Below are positions 52,747-63,020 of a stretch of DNA of 64,000 bases, piece after piece (position 1 is the stretch's first letter; each line of letters starts with the position of its first letter). The notes under the pieces were generated by a model that was not told the origin of the DNA, did no database searches, and was given only the letters and a program-made list of their open reading frames with translations. A program made the position numbers and the translations under genes. This DNA is from an uncultured Clostridia bacterium (GTDB taxonomy: Bacteria > Bacillota > Clostridia > Christensenellales > CAG-917), in NCBI GenBank assembly GCA_934277615.1, contig CAKQUV010000001.1, positions 186,001-250,000 of the forward strand, written 5' to 3'.

Positions 52747-52862
52747 AACAGAGCTGAGTTGATATCTATATGTAAAAAAGTTTGTGTGCCGATATATTGT
52801 AATAAATCAAATACGAGTTTAGTGATAAATACTCATAACATAACATTTAAAAACGCACGGAT

Positions 52863-52892
52863 AACAGGTTGACGAAGCGTCAGCCTGTTTTT
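52863..52892 (+). terminator. mtnN-luxS terminator
   Basis: AACAGGTTGAC (52863-52873) pairs with GTCAGCCTGTT (52879-52889) with one G-U pair, followed by a T-run. Confidence 0.8.
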
Positions 52893-52932
52893 TCACTTTT
52901 ACAATGAGTTATATTTCAACAAAACGAAAAAA

Positions 52933-52956
52933 TAATAGTTTATAAGTAAACTATTA
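52933..52956. other. Inverted repeat TAATAGTTTA-TAAG-TAAACTATTA
   Basis: A 10-bp perfect inverted repeat around TAAG. Its core GTTTATAAGTAAAC (52938-52951) recurs as GTTTACAAGTAAAC at 55201-55214, so the pair brackets the parS tract. Possible binding site for an origin-region protein. Confidence 0.5.
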
Positions 52957-53047
52957 TAACATATATAAACATATTGAAATAGTGTGATAAACAGGGAAAA
53001 CTCAGGTACATAAAACAATACGTGATTTTGATAATTGCCGAATATGG

Positions 53048-53074
53048 GTAAATAGTGTAAATAGTGTAAATAGC
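53048..53074 (+). repeat. Three tandem 9-mers GTAAATAGT/C
   Basis: GTAAATAGT, GTAAATAGT, GTAAATAGC in direct tandem. Short regularly spaced TAG-containing repeats occur at some origins, but the match to known DnaA-trio spacing is poor. The surrounding 52.9-53.4 kb is AT-rich and has no credible gene. Confidence 0.5.
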
Positions 53075-53303
53075 ATGAATATGTAAAAAAATATTGTGTT
53101 AAGTATAAGAAGGCTTAATTTGAATTGTAAATAGTAATTCATAGGTATAATTGTAATAATGTCATATTTATAAAGTGCCGATATTGCGGTCTGATAAGAA
53201 TATATAAATAGACGGAGTGATTTAAACAAAGAGAGAAAAGCATATACTCACCGCCATTCTGTTTGTGATTAATTATGATGATTTTTTGACATTTATCTCA
53301 TAT

Positions 53304-53319
53304 TGTTTCACGTGTAACG
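53304..53319. promoter_or_regulatory. parS-like site 1
   Basis: TGTTTCACGTGTAACG, a near-palindrome matching the ParB/Spo0J site consensus TGTTNCACGTGAAACA around the invariant CACGTG. Confidence 0.75.
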
Positions 53320-53430
53320 TATAGAAAAGCAAATATCAAGTTTCTACGAAATAAGCAAAATTATTAAATAAAAGCGTGCCGAGGTTTTAACTAAACTCGA
53401 TACACTTGCTTTTATATTTGCGATTTGTAT

Positions 53431-54098
53431 TTATATATTATACCGAGAAATCGTTCGATGATATTCGTATATCGTATACGTTGCTTTATAGTGATGTTGC
53501 CGATTATCTATCCGAGATTTGGCTCGATAATCGAGTAATCTCCCATTATCGTTCCATTCGCCGTACATAATACCCTTCCTTGTATTCTCGACAAATTTTG
53601 CCAGTCGTGATTGATAAAGTTCGAGTCGATGTTTGTTGAATTGAATTGTGTCTATTCTCACTCTTTGATATAGCGGCGGAAAACTCAAAAAGTTTTGCCA
53701 CACAACGTTATCTGATTGCAGCAGGATTAATATATCTTGATTTATAACAAAACCACTCTCTGACATATCCGGTAACGCAGCTCTTCCGCTATCCGTCATA
53801 AGGCCGAGCTTCTCAAGCCTTCTGCAACGCTCATTATTAAGTTCTGTCCGGTTGCTGTTTTTCTACGCTTTGCAAAACGCTGCGCGGTGCTAGTATCCGA
53901 TATTTTCTTTTGGGTGCTGTCAATCCAACCAAAGCATAGGGCTTCTTCAACCGCATCAATATACCAAAACGTAGTGCTATCTGTAGGGCGACCTCTTTTA
54001 ACTATTGCCCGGCATTCGTTTTCTTTCGAGTGATTATCCGTAAGCCACCCTCGGAACTCATATCTATTTTTGACGTTAAGCAAGTTTATTGTTTCCAT
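53431..54098 (-). pseudogene. Frameshifted YdeI/OmpD-associated family protein
   Basis: Two overlapping frames on the minus strand make one YdeI-type protein. The first (from 54098) carries EFRGWLTDNHSKENE, the family hallmark YIDAVEEALCFGWIDS and QRFAKRRKT. The second frame continues RCRRLEKLGLMTDSGRA, FPPLYQRVRI and GEWNDNGRLL. A loss of one base in a run of five T residues on the plus strand (53858-53862) explains the break; one extra base restores RRKNSNRTELNNERCRRLEK. YdeI-like proteins bind metals or confer peptide resistance in some species. Either a pseudogene or a sequencing error; it lies among the parS sites. Confidence 0.75.
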
Positions 54099-54164
54099 AT
54101 GCCGATTATACCACTATATATCGGAGTGGTCAATATTCCGCAAAAATCTATAAAAACGCAAAAT

Positions 54165-54180
54165 TGTTTCACGTGTAACG
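54165..54180. promoter_or_regulatory. parS-like site 2
   Basis: TGTTTCACGTGTAACG, identical over 16 bases to site 1. Both are followed by TATAGA. Confidence 0.75.
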
Positions 54181-54249
54181 TATAGAGAAAATAGGCTAAA
54201 CTCATACTAAATAGTAGAAGAGTAGCATGTTTTTGTGCATTAATCAAAA

Positions 54250-54267
54250 TGTGGATAATATGGATAA
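54250..54267 (-). promoter_or_regulatory. Tandem DnaA boxes
   Basis: TGTGGATAA (54250-54258), the complement of a perfect TTATCCACA box, is directly followed by TATGGATAA (54259-54267), one base off. A third, AGTGGATAA, lies at 54400-54408. Confidence 0.6.
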
Positions 54268-54576
54268 TGATCAAATTGCGGGTAGAATTATATAATTTGA
54301 TTATTACTACTTAGCATCTAATTGCAATTATTAGTCGGTGTTATTTTGACGATATTCAATCGTACTATAACAACCGCAATATCAATAATTTACGTGTATA
54401 GTGGATAAACAATTATTGCCTCAAATTGAGAATAAAAACAAAGGCAAACATCACTAAAAACTGTATAAATCGAGATAAAAGCGCAACGAGAGCATGCGGT
54501 GTTTGATTGAAAGTAATAATAGTGATATGAGTGATAATATGGTGTGTTTATCGGAGAAATCGATGTAAAACGTCTA

Positions 54577-54592
54577 TGTTTCACGTGTAACA
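54577..54592. promoter_or_regulatory. parS-like site 3
   Basis: TGTTTCACGTGTAACA, one base from the perfect parS palindrome TGTTTCACGTGAAACA. Confidence 0.8.
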
Positions 54593-54609
54593 ATTTGATT
54601 TTCGAACCC

Positions 54610-54625
54610 CGTTTCACGTGGAACG
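54610..54625. promoter_or_regulatory. parS-like site 4
   Basis: CGTTTCACGTGGAACG, a complete CACGTG-centred near-palindrome 17 bases after site 3, so the two lie about three helical turns apart. Confidence 0.8.
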
Positions 54626-54635
54626 AAAACATCTG

Positions 54636-54660
54636 AAAACCCACTATTTAGTGGGGTTTT
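54636..54660. terminator. Hairpin after parS sites
   Basis: AAAACCCAC (54636-54644) pairs with GTGGGGTTTT (54651-54660) with a bulged G. No gene ends nearby, so it may be a structural element. Confidence 0.5.
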
Positions 54661-55084
54661 AGGCTGTTTTTGCTACCCAAAAAATAATTTTTGGTCTTTC
54701 ACCATGTAAATTTTGACAGAAAAATTTTCGACCTTTCACCCAAATTTTTCGGCATAAAATGTTTCTCGATTTTTATAGAAAATTTTTACTGTTTCACACT
54801 GTTTCTATTGTTTGTATCTATGTTGTGTTTTTCTATATGATTCTTCTAGTGAAATCTTCTGTAATCTATAGTGATAAGTGCTGATTTTACCTGTTATTAA
54901 TCTCTATTTTTCTATGCAATTTGATATTGAAGTATTGTTTACTGCTTTGTGTTTTGCTTGATGATGTACGACATAAACGGATAAATGCACTCATTTTTTC
55001 GTATCTCGTAATTCGCTTTTACAATATGATTATTAGGGTGTTTTTGATTTTGTTTATATTCTTTTGTATGCATAAAACAAGCAA

Positions 55085-55110
55085 AAACGCCGCTAAATAA
55101 TGCGGCGTTT
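55085..55110. other. Hairpin AAACGCCGC/GCGGCGTTT
   Basis: A 9-bp perfect stem with an 8-base AT loop in a non-coding AT-rich region. It could terminate leftward or rightward transcripts or act structurally. Confidence 0.5.
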
Positions 55111-55123
55111 CACGGAAAACAAA

Positions 55124-55140
55124 TTTTCCACTTATCAACA
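55124..55140 (+). promoter_or_regulatory. Overlapping DnaA-box-like pair
   Basis: TTTTCCACTTATCAACA contains overlapping TTTTCCACT and TTATCAACA boxes. The same 17-base arrangement, TTTTCCACTTGTCAACA, is found at the dnaN promoter (44270-44286). Confidence 0.55.
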
Positions 55141-55310
55141 CGTCAATGTCGGCTCAAACGGTTGAATTTCTATCGTTTTAGAGAAAAACATTATAAAACA
55201 GTTTACAAGTAAACATATGTACTTTCTTGTTTTTATACTTTTTGTCTTTTTTACGGTATTTTTTATTGCTCACAAAGATCGATATTTGCCATTGAAAATT
55301 ACTTTTTCTT

Positions 55311-56006
55311 TTATCTGAGTTGCATATATGTTGCTATCAGGAAAAGCATCGGACCTACAAGTACAAAAACGTGGAATACGCAATGGACGTAGCGTTTATG
55401 CACACCGAAGAGCAATGCGCCTATAAGGCAGGATATCAGTCCAAAGAGATAAACAATGCTGGTTGCTAGCGGTATACCCGTTTCGCTGAAATACGCCGTG
55501 AAGAACGCGGCAAACATCAATCCGCCTATAACGAACGTCGAGGCAACTGACACTTTGCGGAAGATATCGAAGCGGACTTGACAAAGTATGAATATCAAAA
55601 GCGCAATTACAAGCGACGCGCCGAGCGCGACATAGCCGTATATGCTGCCGTACATGAGGCATGTTGCCGTTGCGCAGGCGATCACGTTGAGGTTGACGGC
55701 AGGGAAATCCACTTTGCGCCAAACAAGCTTACGTTTTAAATCCGTAACGCCGTGATACGTTGCCGACACGGCAAATTCGATTGCTATAAATGCGCAGGAC
55801 AACACAGCGCTTGCGTATGCGGCAGGAGTTGTGGCTTTTATGAGCATAAATATCATAAAAATCAGCGCAAAAACCGTGCCGAAAGCGTGCGTCGCGACGT
55901 TTATCAACTCTTCCTTGGGTGTGTAATACACGAGTTGATTTTGCTTGTACACTTCCTTCAATTCGTCGGTGTTGTCCGGCGTTTTCAATCTTTCTTTCAA
56001 ATCCAT
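55311..56006 (-). CDS. Hemolysin III / YqfA-family membrane protein
   Basis: A 231-residue protein with seven predicted helices of the hemolysin III family (PAQR-related). Family motifs are NVATHAFG (about 36-43), SATYHG (about 81-86) and the C-terminal HCVFHVFVLVG, whose histidines bind metal in this superfamily. Despite the name, membrane damage has been shown for only a few members. The ATG at 56006 lies 6 bases after the -10 of a TTGCCA-N17-TACGAT promoter, so a longer opening from 56102 is rejected and the mRNA is probably leaderless. Confidence 0.88.
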   Translation of the reverse strand: MDLKERLKTPDNTDELKEVYKQNQLVYYTPKEELINVATHAFGTVFALIFMIFMLIKATTPAAYASAVLSCAFIAIEFAVSATYHGVTDLKRKLVWRKVDFPAVNLNVIACATATCLMYGSIYGYVALGASLVIALLIFILCQVRFDIFRKVSVASTFVIGGLMFAAFFTAYFSETGIPLATSIVYLFGLISCLIGALLFGVHKRYVHCVFHVFVLVGPMLFLIATYMQLR

Positions 56007-56012
56007 AGTTTT

Positions 56013-56041
56013 ATCGTAAAGCAAAAATCTTGCTATGGCAA
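56013..56041 (-). promoter_or_regulatory. Promoter of the hemolysin III-family gene, leaderless arrangement
   Basis: On the minus strand TTGCCA (56041-56036), 17 bases, TACGAT (56018-56013), then 6 bases to the ATG at 56006. Confidence 0.55.
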
Positions 56042-56168
56042 GCGATTGTGGCAATCTAAAACCGCCCAAAACGACGAAATTCGTAAAAGATTGTCCAAAC
56101 ACTCATCCGCTGCCCTGGATTGAAAAAAGAGCGGTTTGAGTGCGCCAAAACAAAATTTGCGAAAACTC

Positions 56169-56197
56169 TTGATATTTTGATATAAACTTGATATAAT
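56169..56197 (+). promoter_or_regulatory. gyrB-gyrA promoter
   Basis: TTGATA (56169-56174), 17 bases, TATAAT (56192-56197), followed by a 60-base AT-rich leader and an AGGAGG site. Confidence 0.75.
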
Positions 56198-56225
56198 ATT
56201 TTTACTTATTATTATTGAATAATAA

Positions 56226-58175
<1,950 letters not shown>

Positions 58176-58185
58176 GGAGTGAATT

Positions 58186-60765
58186 ATGGCAAACATAAGA
58201 GACGATAAAAACAACGAATATGTCCAACATATAGCCAATTCGACCGTCAAAGACGTCGAAATCAACGGCGAGCTCAAAAAATCGTTCATCGCATATGCGA
58301 TGGCGGTCAATGTATCCCGTGCAATCCCCGACGCAAGAGACGGTTTGAAGCCCGTTCACAGACGTATTTTGTACGCTATGAGCGAGCTCGGACTCACTCC
58401 CGACAAGCCTTATCGTAAGTGCGCTATGGTCGTCGGTGAAGTGCTCGGTAAATACCATCCCCACGGCGACAGTTCCGTATACGACGCAATGGTACGTCTT
58501 GCGCAAGACTTCTCCATTCGTTGCCCGCTCATCGACGGACACGGCAACTTCGGCTCAATCGACGGCGATCCTGCGGCTGCTTACCGTTATACGGAGGCAA
58601 GACTTTCCAAAATCGCGTTGGAAATGATCCGCGACATAGACAAAAAGACGGTTGATTTCTATCCCAACTTCGACGACACGCGCGAACAACCGGTTGTATT
58701 GCCCTCCCGTTTCCCCAACTTGCTCGTAAACGGCTCAGACGGTATCGCGGTCGGTATGGCGACGTCCATTCCTCCGCACAATCTCGGCGAGGTTATAGAC
58801 GCGTCTGTCGCGCTCTTGAAAAACCCCGAGGCGACCGTTGAGGAACTTATGGAATATATCCCTGCTCCCGACTTCCCGACAGGCGCGCTCATTTTGGGCA
58901 GACACGCAATCAAACAAGCGTACAAGACGGGTCGCGGCGGTTGCATTTTGCGCGCTAAGGCGGAAATCGAAGAGATGGCAAACGGCAAGAGTCGTATCGT
59001 CGTAACCGAGATTCCTTACCAAGTCAACAAAGCAAAACTTATCGAGAATATCGCAGACCAAGTCAAAGACAAACGCCTTGAAGGCATCAGCGACCTTCGC
59101 GAAGAAACGGACCGCCACGGTATGCGTATCGTTATCGAACTCAAAAAGGACGTCAACGCGCAAGTTTTGCTCAATCAACTTTACAAACAAACGCAAATGC
59201 AAACCAATTTCAGCATGATTATGCTTGCGTTGGTTGACGGTGTGCCTCGCGTTCTCAATCTCAAAGAGATTTTGGAATGCTACATTGCGCACCAAAAAGA
59301 CGTTATCGTACGCCGCACTCGTTTCGACCTCGAAAAAGCTCAAGAAAGACAACATATCTTGATGGGCTTGCATATCGCGCTTGAAAACATCGACGCTATC
59401 GTGGAATTGCTCAAAAAATCCCGCGACAGACAAGACGCTATGGCAAAACTTATGGAAAATTACGGCCTTAGCGACAAGCAGGCGGCGGCAATACTCGACA
59501 TGCGTTTGCAACGCTTGACAGGACTCGAAGTCGAGAAAATCAATGCGGAACTTGAAGACCTTGACAAGCAAATCGCATACTTTACAATGGTGCTCGGCAG
59601 CGACGAAGAGATTGTCAACATCATCATCAAGGAGCTTGGCGACATCAAGGCGCAATACAACACTCCCAGACTTTCCGAGCTCACTTACGATTACGGCGAT
59701 ATCGACATCGAGGACCTTATCGAAAGAGAGGACGTTGTCATTTCCATGACTCACGGCGGATATATCAAGCGTATGCCTGTTGCAGAGTATAAGGCTCAAC
59801 ACAGAGGCGGCATGGGTATCACCGCTCACAAAGCCAAAGACGAGGACTTTGTGGAGAGAATTTTCACGTCCAATACTCACGAAAGACTTATGTTCTTCAC
59901 CAATAAGGGCAAGGTATTCACCCTCAAGGCGTATGAAATTCCCGAGGCGACTCGCAACGCTCGCGGCAGAGCGGCTGTAAACCTCTTGCAACTCGAACAA
60001 GGCGAGAAGATTCAAACCATTCTTCAAATGCCGGAAGAGAGAGAAAACAAGTTCCTCATGCTCGCAACCAAGCAAGGTCTTATCAAAAAGACTCCGCTCG
60101 AGGAATACGATTCAATCAAACGTAACGGCAAGATCGCAATCAAGTTCAACGACGATGACGAACTTATCGGCGCAGCGATTACAACCGGCAACGACGAAGT
60201 GCTTGTAGCCTCCAGCGCAGGTATGAGCATCCACTTCAACGAGAAAGACGTGCGCCCCGTCGGCAGAACGGCAATGGGCGTCAAGGCGATGAACATCGAC
60301 GACGGCACGACGCTTGTGGCGTTCGACGTAGTGCGTGAAGGCGACGAAATCCTCACCGTTACGTCAACAGGTTACGGCAAGCGCAGCTCCATTGCGGACT
60401 ACCCGATTCAAAACAGAGCGGGCAAGGGCGTCAAAGCAGGAGTGTTCAACGACAAGACGGGTACGCTCGTGTGCTTGAAGGTTATACCCGCGGATACCGA
60501 CGTCATGATGATCACCGACAGCGGCGTTATCATCAGAGTGCAAGCGGATGAGATTAGCAAGATCGGCAGAGCAACGCAAGGCGTGCGTATCATGAAACTC
60601 AAAGACGACAAGTTCAAGGTTATGGCAATCGCGCTCACTCCTCACGAGGACGAAGAAGAAGGCGTCGAATACGACGAGGAAGGCAACCCGATTGTAGTAG
60701 CGACCGATGACAATCAAGCGGTCGAGGGTGAAGTGGAAGAAACCACTCAAAACGACCAAGAATAA
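58186..60765 (+). CDS. gyrA: DNA gyrase subunit A
   Basis: GyrA (859 residues) breaks and rejoins DNA. The active-site tyrosine lies in [10 protein letters not shown]; the quinolone region is [19 protein letters not shown], with serine and aspartate at the usual resistance positions (the sensitive form). The beta-pinwheel C-terminal domain contains a GyrA-box-like HRGGMGI, supporting gyrase rather than topoisomerase IV. The tail is strongly acidic ([16 protein letters not shown]). AAGGAG precedes the ATG. Confidence 0.98.
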   Translation: MANIRDDKNNEYVQHIANSTVKDVEINGELKKSFIAYAMAVNVSRAIPDARDGLKPVHRRILYAMSELGLTPDKPYRKCAMVVGEVLGKYHPHGDSSVYDAMVRLAQDFSIRCPLIDGHGNFGSIDGDPAAAYRYTEARLSKIALEMIRDIDKKTVDFYPNFDDTREQPVVLPSRFPNLLVNGSDGIAVGMATSIPPHNLGEVIDASVALLKNPEATVEELMEYIPAPDFPTGALILGRHAIKQAYKTGRGGCILRAKAEIEEMANGKSRIVVTEIPYQVNKAKLIENIADQVKDKRLEGISDLREETDRHGMRIVIELKKDVNAQVLLNQLYKQTQMQTNFSMIMLALVDGVPRVLNLKEILECYIAHQKDVIVRRTRFDLEKAQERQHILMGLHIALENIDAIVELLKKSRDRQDAMAKLMENYGLSDKQAAAILDMRLQRLTGLEVEKINAELEDLDKQIAYFTMVLGSDEEIVNIIIKELGDIKAQYNTPRLSELTYDYGDIDIEDLIEREDVVISMTHGGYIKRMPVAEYKAQHRGGMGITAHKAKDEDFVERIFTSNTHERLMFFTNKGKVFTLKAYEIPEATRNARGRAAVNLLQLEQGEKIQTILQMPEERENKFLMLATKQGLIKKTPLEEYDSIKRNGKIAIKFNDDDELIGAAITTGNDEVLVASSAGMSIHFNEKDVRPVGRTAMGVKAMNIDDGTTLVAFDVVREGDEILTVTSTGYGKRSSIADYPIQNRAGKGVKAGVFNDKTGTLVCLKVIPADTDVMMITDSGVIIRVQADEISKIGRATQGVRIMKLKDDKFKVMAIALTPHEDEEEGVEYDEEGNPIVVATDDNQAVEGEVEETTQNDQE

Positions 60766-60774
60766 TGTTTATCA

Positions 60775-60810
60775 TTGCAAAAACGAGGCATAAACCCTCG
60801 TTTTTTGCAA
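60775..60810 (+). terminator. gyrBA terminator
   Basis: TTGCAAAAACGAGG (60775-60788) pairs with CCTCGTTTTTTGCAA (60796-60810) with one extra T. It ends immediately before the ribosome-binding site of the next gene, so the GH13 gene is probably expressed by read-through or from a promoter inside gyrA. Confidence 0.8.
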
Positions 60811-60823
60811 TATGGAGGAAATT

Positions 60824-62518
60824 ATGGAAGAAAGAAAATGGTTCAAAGAGATGTCCGTTTATCAGATTTGGCCTCGTTCGTTTTGCGACGGAAACGGCGA
60901 CGGAATAGGCGACCTCAAAGGCGTTTTGAGCAAGCTCGAATACATAAAGAGCCTTGGCAGCGACGCCATTTGGTTCTCGCCGCTTTACGCCTCGCCGCAA
61001 GCGGACTATGGTTACGACATAGCGGACTATTACAACATCAATCCCGAATACGGCACTCTCGACGACTTCAAAGCCGTGCTTGAAAAAGCGCACGCTCTCG
61101 GTATGCGCGTCGTTATGGACCTGGTTATCAACCACACGTCCGACCAACACGATTGGTTCAAAAAGAGTTGCGCGCGCATAGAGCCTTACACAGATTTTTA
61201 TATCTGGCGCAAAGGCAAGGGCAAAGACGGCAAAAAAGTTCCCAACAACTGGATGTCCACTTTCCCCGGCAGCGCATGGGAATACAACGAGCAAAGAGGC
61301 GAGTTTTATCTCCACCTCTACGCCAAAGAGCAGCCCGACCTCAATCATGACAATCCCAAGGTGAGAGAGGCGGTCAAGGACGTTATGCGTTATTGGCTGG
61401 ATATGGGCGTCGACGGATTCCGCGAGGACGTCATTACGCAAATCAGCAAGGTCGAAGGTTTGCCCAACGGCAATTGGCTTATGCCTGCTTCGAGGGGTAT
61501 GGAGCATTACAACAACGGCCCTCATATTCACGAGTATTTGCAAGAATACCGCGAGGTTTTGAAAGATTACGATGCGTTCCAAGTGGGAGAAGCACCGCTT
61601 ATGAACGTCAAGACCGCGCTTACCTACGTCAACGAGAACAAGAAAGAGCTCGATATGATGATATCCTTCCAACATATGCAAGCGGATTGTATTATTATCG
61701 AGTGGGTGCGTACGCCGTTTAATTTGCCCAAACTCAAAAAAACCTTCAACGAGTGGCAAACCAAACTTTACCATAGAGCGTGGAACGCCAACTACCTCGA
61801 AAACCACGACCACGCGCGTATTATTTCAAGATACGGTAACGAGAATTTCAGAGTGGAAAGCGGCAAAGCGCTCGCAATGGCTTACACTTTCCTCAGCGGC
61901 ACGCATTTTGTCTATCAAGGACAAGAAATCGGTATGACCGCACTCTATTTTGACAAATACCCCAAAGGCACGGATCCGTGGGCGCAATTCAAGGACGTTT
62001 CCACCTTCTGCGTGCGCGATTTGATGCGCAAGTTCGGTTTCAGCGACAAACATATCCTCAAAGTCGCACACACCGCCGCTCGCGACTGCGCTCGCACACC
62101 CGTACAATGGAACGGTCAGAAATACGCGGGTTTCTCCACTGTCGAGCCGTGGTATACCGTCAATCCCAACTATCCCCAAGTCAACGTGGAAAACGCCTTG
62201 CAAGACGAAAACTCTATCTGGTATTTCTATCAACGCGCAATGGCGCTCCGCAAAGAGTACAAGGATACCGCGATTTACGGACAGTTCAAACTCTACTTGC
62301 CTCACGACAAGCAACTTTTCGTCTACGACAAGATAGCCGAGGACGGCAAGTCCAAGCTCACCATCGTCATCAATCTGTCCGCCAAACCCGTCCGCGCTTC
62401 TAGGGTAACCAAGTATATTCCGACCGACGCAACGGAGTTGTTGTCCGTCTACGACGATAAGTGGGATAAGGAGTTGCGTCCTTATTCGGGCAAACTCTTT
62501 TACACACAACTTCACTAA
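60824..62518 (+). CDS. GH13 alpha-glucosidase (oligo-1,6-glucosidase type)
   Basis: A 564-residue glycoside hydrolase family 13 enzyme without a signal peptide, so it acts on imported oligosaccharides. Conserved regions: DLVINHTSDQH (region I), GVDGFREDVI (region II with the nucleophile Asp), FQVGEAP (acid/base Glu) and ENHDHARIISRYG (region IV). The GDGIGDLKG and DYYNINPEYGT segments are typical of oligo-1,6-glucosidases and alpha-glucosidases of subfamily 31; trehalose-6-phosphate hydrolase is a less likely alternative. The ATG at 60824 follows GGAGG; an earlier ATG at 60812 overlaps that site. Its stop codon lies in structured element copy C. Confidence 0.92.
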   Translation: MEERKWFKEMSVYQIWPRSFCDGNGDGIGDLKGVLSKLEYIKSLGSDAIWFSPLYASPQADYGYDIADYYNINPEYGTLDDFKAVLEKAHALGMRVVMDLVINHTSDQHDWFKKSCARIEPYTDFYIWRKGKGKDGKKVPNNWMSTFPGSAWEYNEQRGEFYLHLYAKEQPDLNHDNPKVREAVKDVMRYWLDMGVDGFREDVITQISKVEGLPNGNWLMPASRGMEHYNNGPHIHEYLQEYREVLKDYDAFQVGEAPLMNVKTALTYVNENKKELDMMISFQHMQADCIIIEWVRTPFNLPKLKKTFNEWQTKLYHRAWNANYLENHDHARIISRYGNENFRVESGKALAMAYTFLSGTHFVYQGQEIGMTALYFDKYPKGTDPWAQFKDVSTFCVRDLMRKFGFSDKHILKVAHTAARDCARTPVQWNGQKYAGFSTVEPWYTVNPNYPQVNVENALQDENSIWYFYQRAMALRKEYKDTAIYGQFKLYLPHDKQLFVYDKIAEDGKSKLTIVINLSAKPVRASRVTKYIPTDATELLSVYDDKWDKELRPYSGKLFYTQLH

Positions 62519-62630
62519 ATAGCGAATAACTGCGGCAGAGCCGTTCGCTGGTCAACTCATTTACGATTAGTAAATTAGGGTTGCCCCTCGGACGGCTCTT
62601 TCTTGTTCTTCATCTATTTATCGCAGTTTG
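62515..62630 (+). repeat. Structured stop-codon-abutting element, copy C (after the GH13 gene)
   Basis: CTAAATAG (62515-62522), containing the gene's TAA stop, pairs with CTATTTA (62614-62620). The inner stem GAGCCGTTCG (62538-62547)/CGGACGGCTC (62589-62598) keeps pairing with one G-U. CAAC (62553-62556)/GTTG (62580-62583) and ATTTAC-GATTA-GTAAAT (62559-62575) are as in copy B. AACTGCG (62528-62534) could alternatively pair with CGCAGTT (62622-62628). Confidence 0.8.
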
Positions 62631-62639
62631 GCAAGCTTT

Positions 62640-62740
62640 TGTTTAAGCGGAATATTCCACAACTTGCGCCTTCGGCTTGATTGCCACGTCACGTCGTTTC
62701 TCGCAATGACTATATGGTGGGACACCCACACCCGAATTAT
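62640..62740. repeat. Inverted fragment of the MITE-like repeat
   Basis: GGAATATTCCAC (62650-62661) followed by the reverse complement of the repeat's GTCATTGCGAGAAACGACGT..GTGGCAATCAAG-like end. It suggests that the complete element carries inverted ends of this type. Confidence 0.45.
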
Positions 62741-62965
62741 ATTTTTCCTTATGTCATTCCGAGGAGCAACGAATGTTGCGATGTGGGAATCTAGGCGTTA
62801 GCCGCACACACCAAGCAAGCGATATAGCGGAACTGTGGTATGAGTTTTATCCTTGCAAGACTGATAGCGTGTATCGGTTGCGCGGTAGTAAAGCAAAAAT
62901 CTAACGTGGCACTTGGCAATACACACAAGTGTGTGTTGCCATTGCCACAGTGACGATTTTTGCTT
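62741..62965. repeat. MITE-like intergenic repeat, copy 3
   Basis: Begins ATTTTTCCTTATGTCATTCC and shares GGGAATCTAGGCG, AAGCAAGCGATATAGCG, ACTGATAGCGTGTATCG and the end GACGATTTTTGCT with copy 1. It follows structured element copy C, as copy 2 follows copy B. No coding capacity. Confidence 0.78.
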
Positions 62966-63020
62966 GCTCTTTTCCCCATTCTCTATTATAATTTCCTATA
63001 CAAAAACTATGAGGTGAATT

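Larger units (their letters stand above)
54099..55310. other. AT-rich non-coding tract with parS-like and DnaA-box-like sites
   Basis: 1.2 kb with no credible gene. It holds three parS-like sites, several DnaA-box-like sequences, two hairpins and a stretch (54.66-54.81 kb) with repeated TTTCAC. Its composition and content suggest an origin-proximal partition region rather than ordinary intergenic DNA. Confidence 0.65.

Noticed and set aside
53002..53229. 75-residue hydrophobic minus-strand frame in the AT-rich tract
   Set aside because: Phe/Leu/Ile/Tyr-rich translation expected from AT-rich DNA; no ribosome-binding site or promoter.
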